Shown here piece by piece: positions 56,838 through 64,000 of a stretch of DNA of 64,000 nt. The DNA lies in the NCBI GenBank assembly GCA_027704905.1, contig CM051005.1, positions 18,572,777 to 18,636,776 on the forward strand, written 5' to 3'. The stretch's first letter is position 1. Each line of letters opens with the position of its first letter. The notes under the pieces were generated by a model. The model searched no databases, had not been told where the DNA came from, and saw only the letters and a program-made list of their open reading frames with translations. The translations under genes were made by a program, and so were the position numbers. The stretch comes from Muraenolepis orangiensis. Taxonomy: Eukaryota; Chordata; Actinopteri; Gadiformes; Muraenolepididae.

Positions 56838-57371
56838 GGCTGTGCCATATCGTATCGTTTATCGCGATAAGTCCTCCCCACGATAAGTATTTGGTCATAC
56901 CGCGGTAATGACGATAATTAATGACGTTTACATATGCGACAAACGTGGGCATGTAGAAGGAGAACAACAATGGCGGAAGTTCCAAACGTAGGCGAGGAGG
57001 AGTTAATCGAGAAAAAAGGAGCTGGGATTGGCTTCTATTCACGGCTATCATATCACTCCGCGAGTAGTCCCGTTCACTTCTCCTGACGGAAAATACTGAC
57101 TTGCTGAATTGTTTGCGCCAGTTGCCAAGCAACGCCTCAACTTCGGAGTACCGACTTATTAATGAGCGGGACCGACTACCGACTTATTAGTGAGCGGGAC
57201 CGACTGCCGACTTATTAATGAGCGTTCCGTTCATTATCCCTTACGTATTTGATGATGGTAAGGATTAAGATTATTTTTTATTTTTTTGGTCATTTATCGT
57301 CATTTATCGTTATCGCAATAAATACCATGAAATATCGTGATATAGTTTTAAGTCCATATCGCCCAGCCCTA
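56838..57371. mobile_element. hAT-type MITE, left end deleted (block P')
   Basis: Partner of 13837-14325. The right end CGCCCAGCCCTA and the following CTGACCAC remain; the left TAG and left duplication are gone. A 30-base segment around CTTATTAGTGAGCGGGACCG is tandemly repeated at about 57160-57210. Confidence 0.8.
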
Positions 57372-57408
57372 CTGACCACATAAACAATGAAAGATTTCAT
57401 GAGCTTAC

Positions 57409-57594
57409 CTCAACGTGTTTCCTCAAATTCGACGGAGAATTCTTATAGGAAGAGATTGTGTGGGACTGAGGCAGTCAGAAAAGGCATTTGTAAACAAAGG
57501 AATCCTTCTTCTGTTCCACAACTTCAAAGAAATCCTTCAAATAAGGCCATGGGTGTTGAAGTGCCGAGTTTGAGTCAGGACTTTCTTCCGCCAT
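57409..57594 (-). pseudogene. BED zinc-finger exon with TGA (block P')
   Basis: Partner of 14363-14548. Same ATG, same TGA in place of a BED Cys codon, same donor. Confidence 0.55.
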
Positions 57595-57697
57595 TGTCCA
57601 GGCTGTTGCGCTGTAATGGACAGGTACTAATGGGTCACGTGGGTAGCTAGCCTACATCTAATAGGTCCAACCCATAAAGCGCGCGCTGTACCCTGAT

Positions 57698-57785
57698 TGG
57701 TTAGTTCGCGGTGCTTATTTCTATATAAAACGTCTCACTCATAAGAAGGAACGACAGATGCCACATATGTAGTGAAGTAGAAGGT
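57698..57785 (+). promoter_or_regulatory. Candidate promoter of CFAP57 copy 2
   Basis: TGATTGGTTAG followed by CTATATAAAA (57721-57730) and the donor-like GTAAGA, as in copy 1. Two extra bases (CG) lie between the boxes. Confidence 0.3.
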
Positions 57786-58277
57786 AAGATATTTTACTTT
57801 GAAATGTAGCGGAGTAAAAGTTAAAAGTCGCCCAAAATGGAAATACTTAAGTAAAGTACAGATACTTCAAAAATGTACTTAAGTACATCGAATTGCATTT
57901 ACTTCGTTACTGTCCACCCCTGATTTCCATGTATTTTACAGTGATATATCTGCATAAGAGATGTCATTTTTTGTAAAATTACACAAAAAGGTTGCAAGTT
58001 TTTCAATGAAGAATTCTTTGTTTTTACAGTTAATGTTCTTATAATTGCCATTTAAAAGGTGTTAAAAAACAGATATTTAACGTATTCCATTTTTACAGAA
58101 TTGTTCTGTTAAATCACATGACACATTTCAATAAACAGTTTATTCTTGTAATTTAATATGATTTTCCGGTCATTTTCAAATACAGGGAAAACAACGTAAA
58201 ATGTATTGGGGAAAACTGTTAAAAAATGGGTTTTTTTTACAGTGTATGAAAACATCGGTTACACACTGACAAGAGAC

Positions 58278-63633
<5,356 letters not shown>

Positions 63634-63659
63634 GCGAGTGTCAAATGTGGTAAAATGCC

Positions 63660-63935
63660 ACATGCCAGTCAAAGGGCTTCCCCCCGAAGGACACAGGGGG
63701 CTGAGTAATCCGGTTTATTGTGACGTTTATGGTTGATAGTAAACAGAGCAGGCTGTACATGCTCCCGGTCCTCCTCAGTGTGTGTGGTGGTGGTGGTGGC
63801 TGGTTTAACCGGTTATCCTTGATTACCAAGGACCCAAAAGGTGTGCAGCCTCACCCGGCAGCCACAGAGTCTAATCAGTCTCACTGGGGCCAGGTGAGGC
63901 TGCTTCAACCAGCCACCAACCACACACACACTCCA
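63660..63935. repeat. Intronic repeat, copy 2 intron 9
   Basis: Partner of 20985-21275. Confidence 0.5.
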
Positions 63936-64000
63936 CACCATGCGATCAATGCAATAAGACCCATACGGTGGCTGTTCAACATGTCAACGTGTCTCATGTA

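Overview
The window is eukaryotic and almost certainly teleost. It has spliced genes with GT-AG introns, long (CA)n arrays, and a fish-type mix of transposable elements: Ty3/Gypsy of the Gmr1 kind, CR1/L2, RTE, restriction-like-endonuclease LINE, hAT, piggyBac and MULE. No bacterial, plasmid, phage or CRISPR feature was seen. The one recognisable host gene is CFAP57 (WDR65), an axonemal WD40 plus coiled-coil protein. It occurs twice in the same orientation: a full 22-exon copy (coding 15212-32567) and a second copy whose first nine coding exons (58278-63633) lie before the window ends.

Layout. 1-3964: 3' part of a decayed Gypsy element with its 3' LTR. 3966-8823: block A, made of a stray CFAP57 first exon, a hAT MITE, a MULE/ZSWIM-like transposase pseudogene and a LINE fragment. 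8824-9190: a piggyBac fragment fused to another stray first exon. 9199-15176: block P, with a (CA)n array, minus-strand gene remnants and nested hAT elements. 15177-32567: CFAP57 copy 1. 33416-33450: tandem-duplication junction. 33485-38198: block B, the partner of A. Up to 42623 follow the rest of the LINE, a ULP1-type protease pseudogene, two more first-exon copies in a 262-bp tandem repeat, and most of a piggyBac transposase. 42631-51039 is a nested insertion: a CR1-group LINE, split by a long-TIR DNA transposon, itself split by an L2. The piggyBac C-terminus resumes at 51048-51457. From 52402 to the end lies block P' with CFAP57 copy 2, the partner of P.

The order A-P then B-P' says one large unit was duplicated in tandem and the two copies then decayed differently. 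A and B lie 29.5 kb apart and P and P' 43.2 kb apart; the difference is sequence deleted from, or inserted into, one copy. Stacked haplotypes in the assembly would look the same and must be excluded.

Points of most interest: the first coding exon of CFAP57 exists in seven full-length or near full-length copies plus a tail fragment; copy 1 has an in-frame TAG exactly at the end of coding exon 7 where copy 2 has a normal donor; copy 1 holds a hAT insertion whose empty site is preserved in copy 2; and a 4.4-kb long-TIR transposon carries a cysteine-rich gene that I cannot place in a superfamily.
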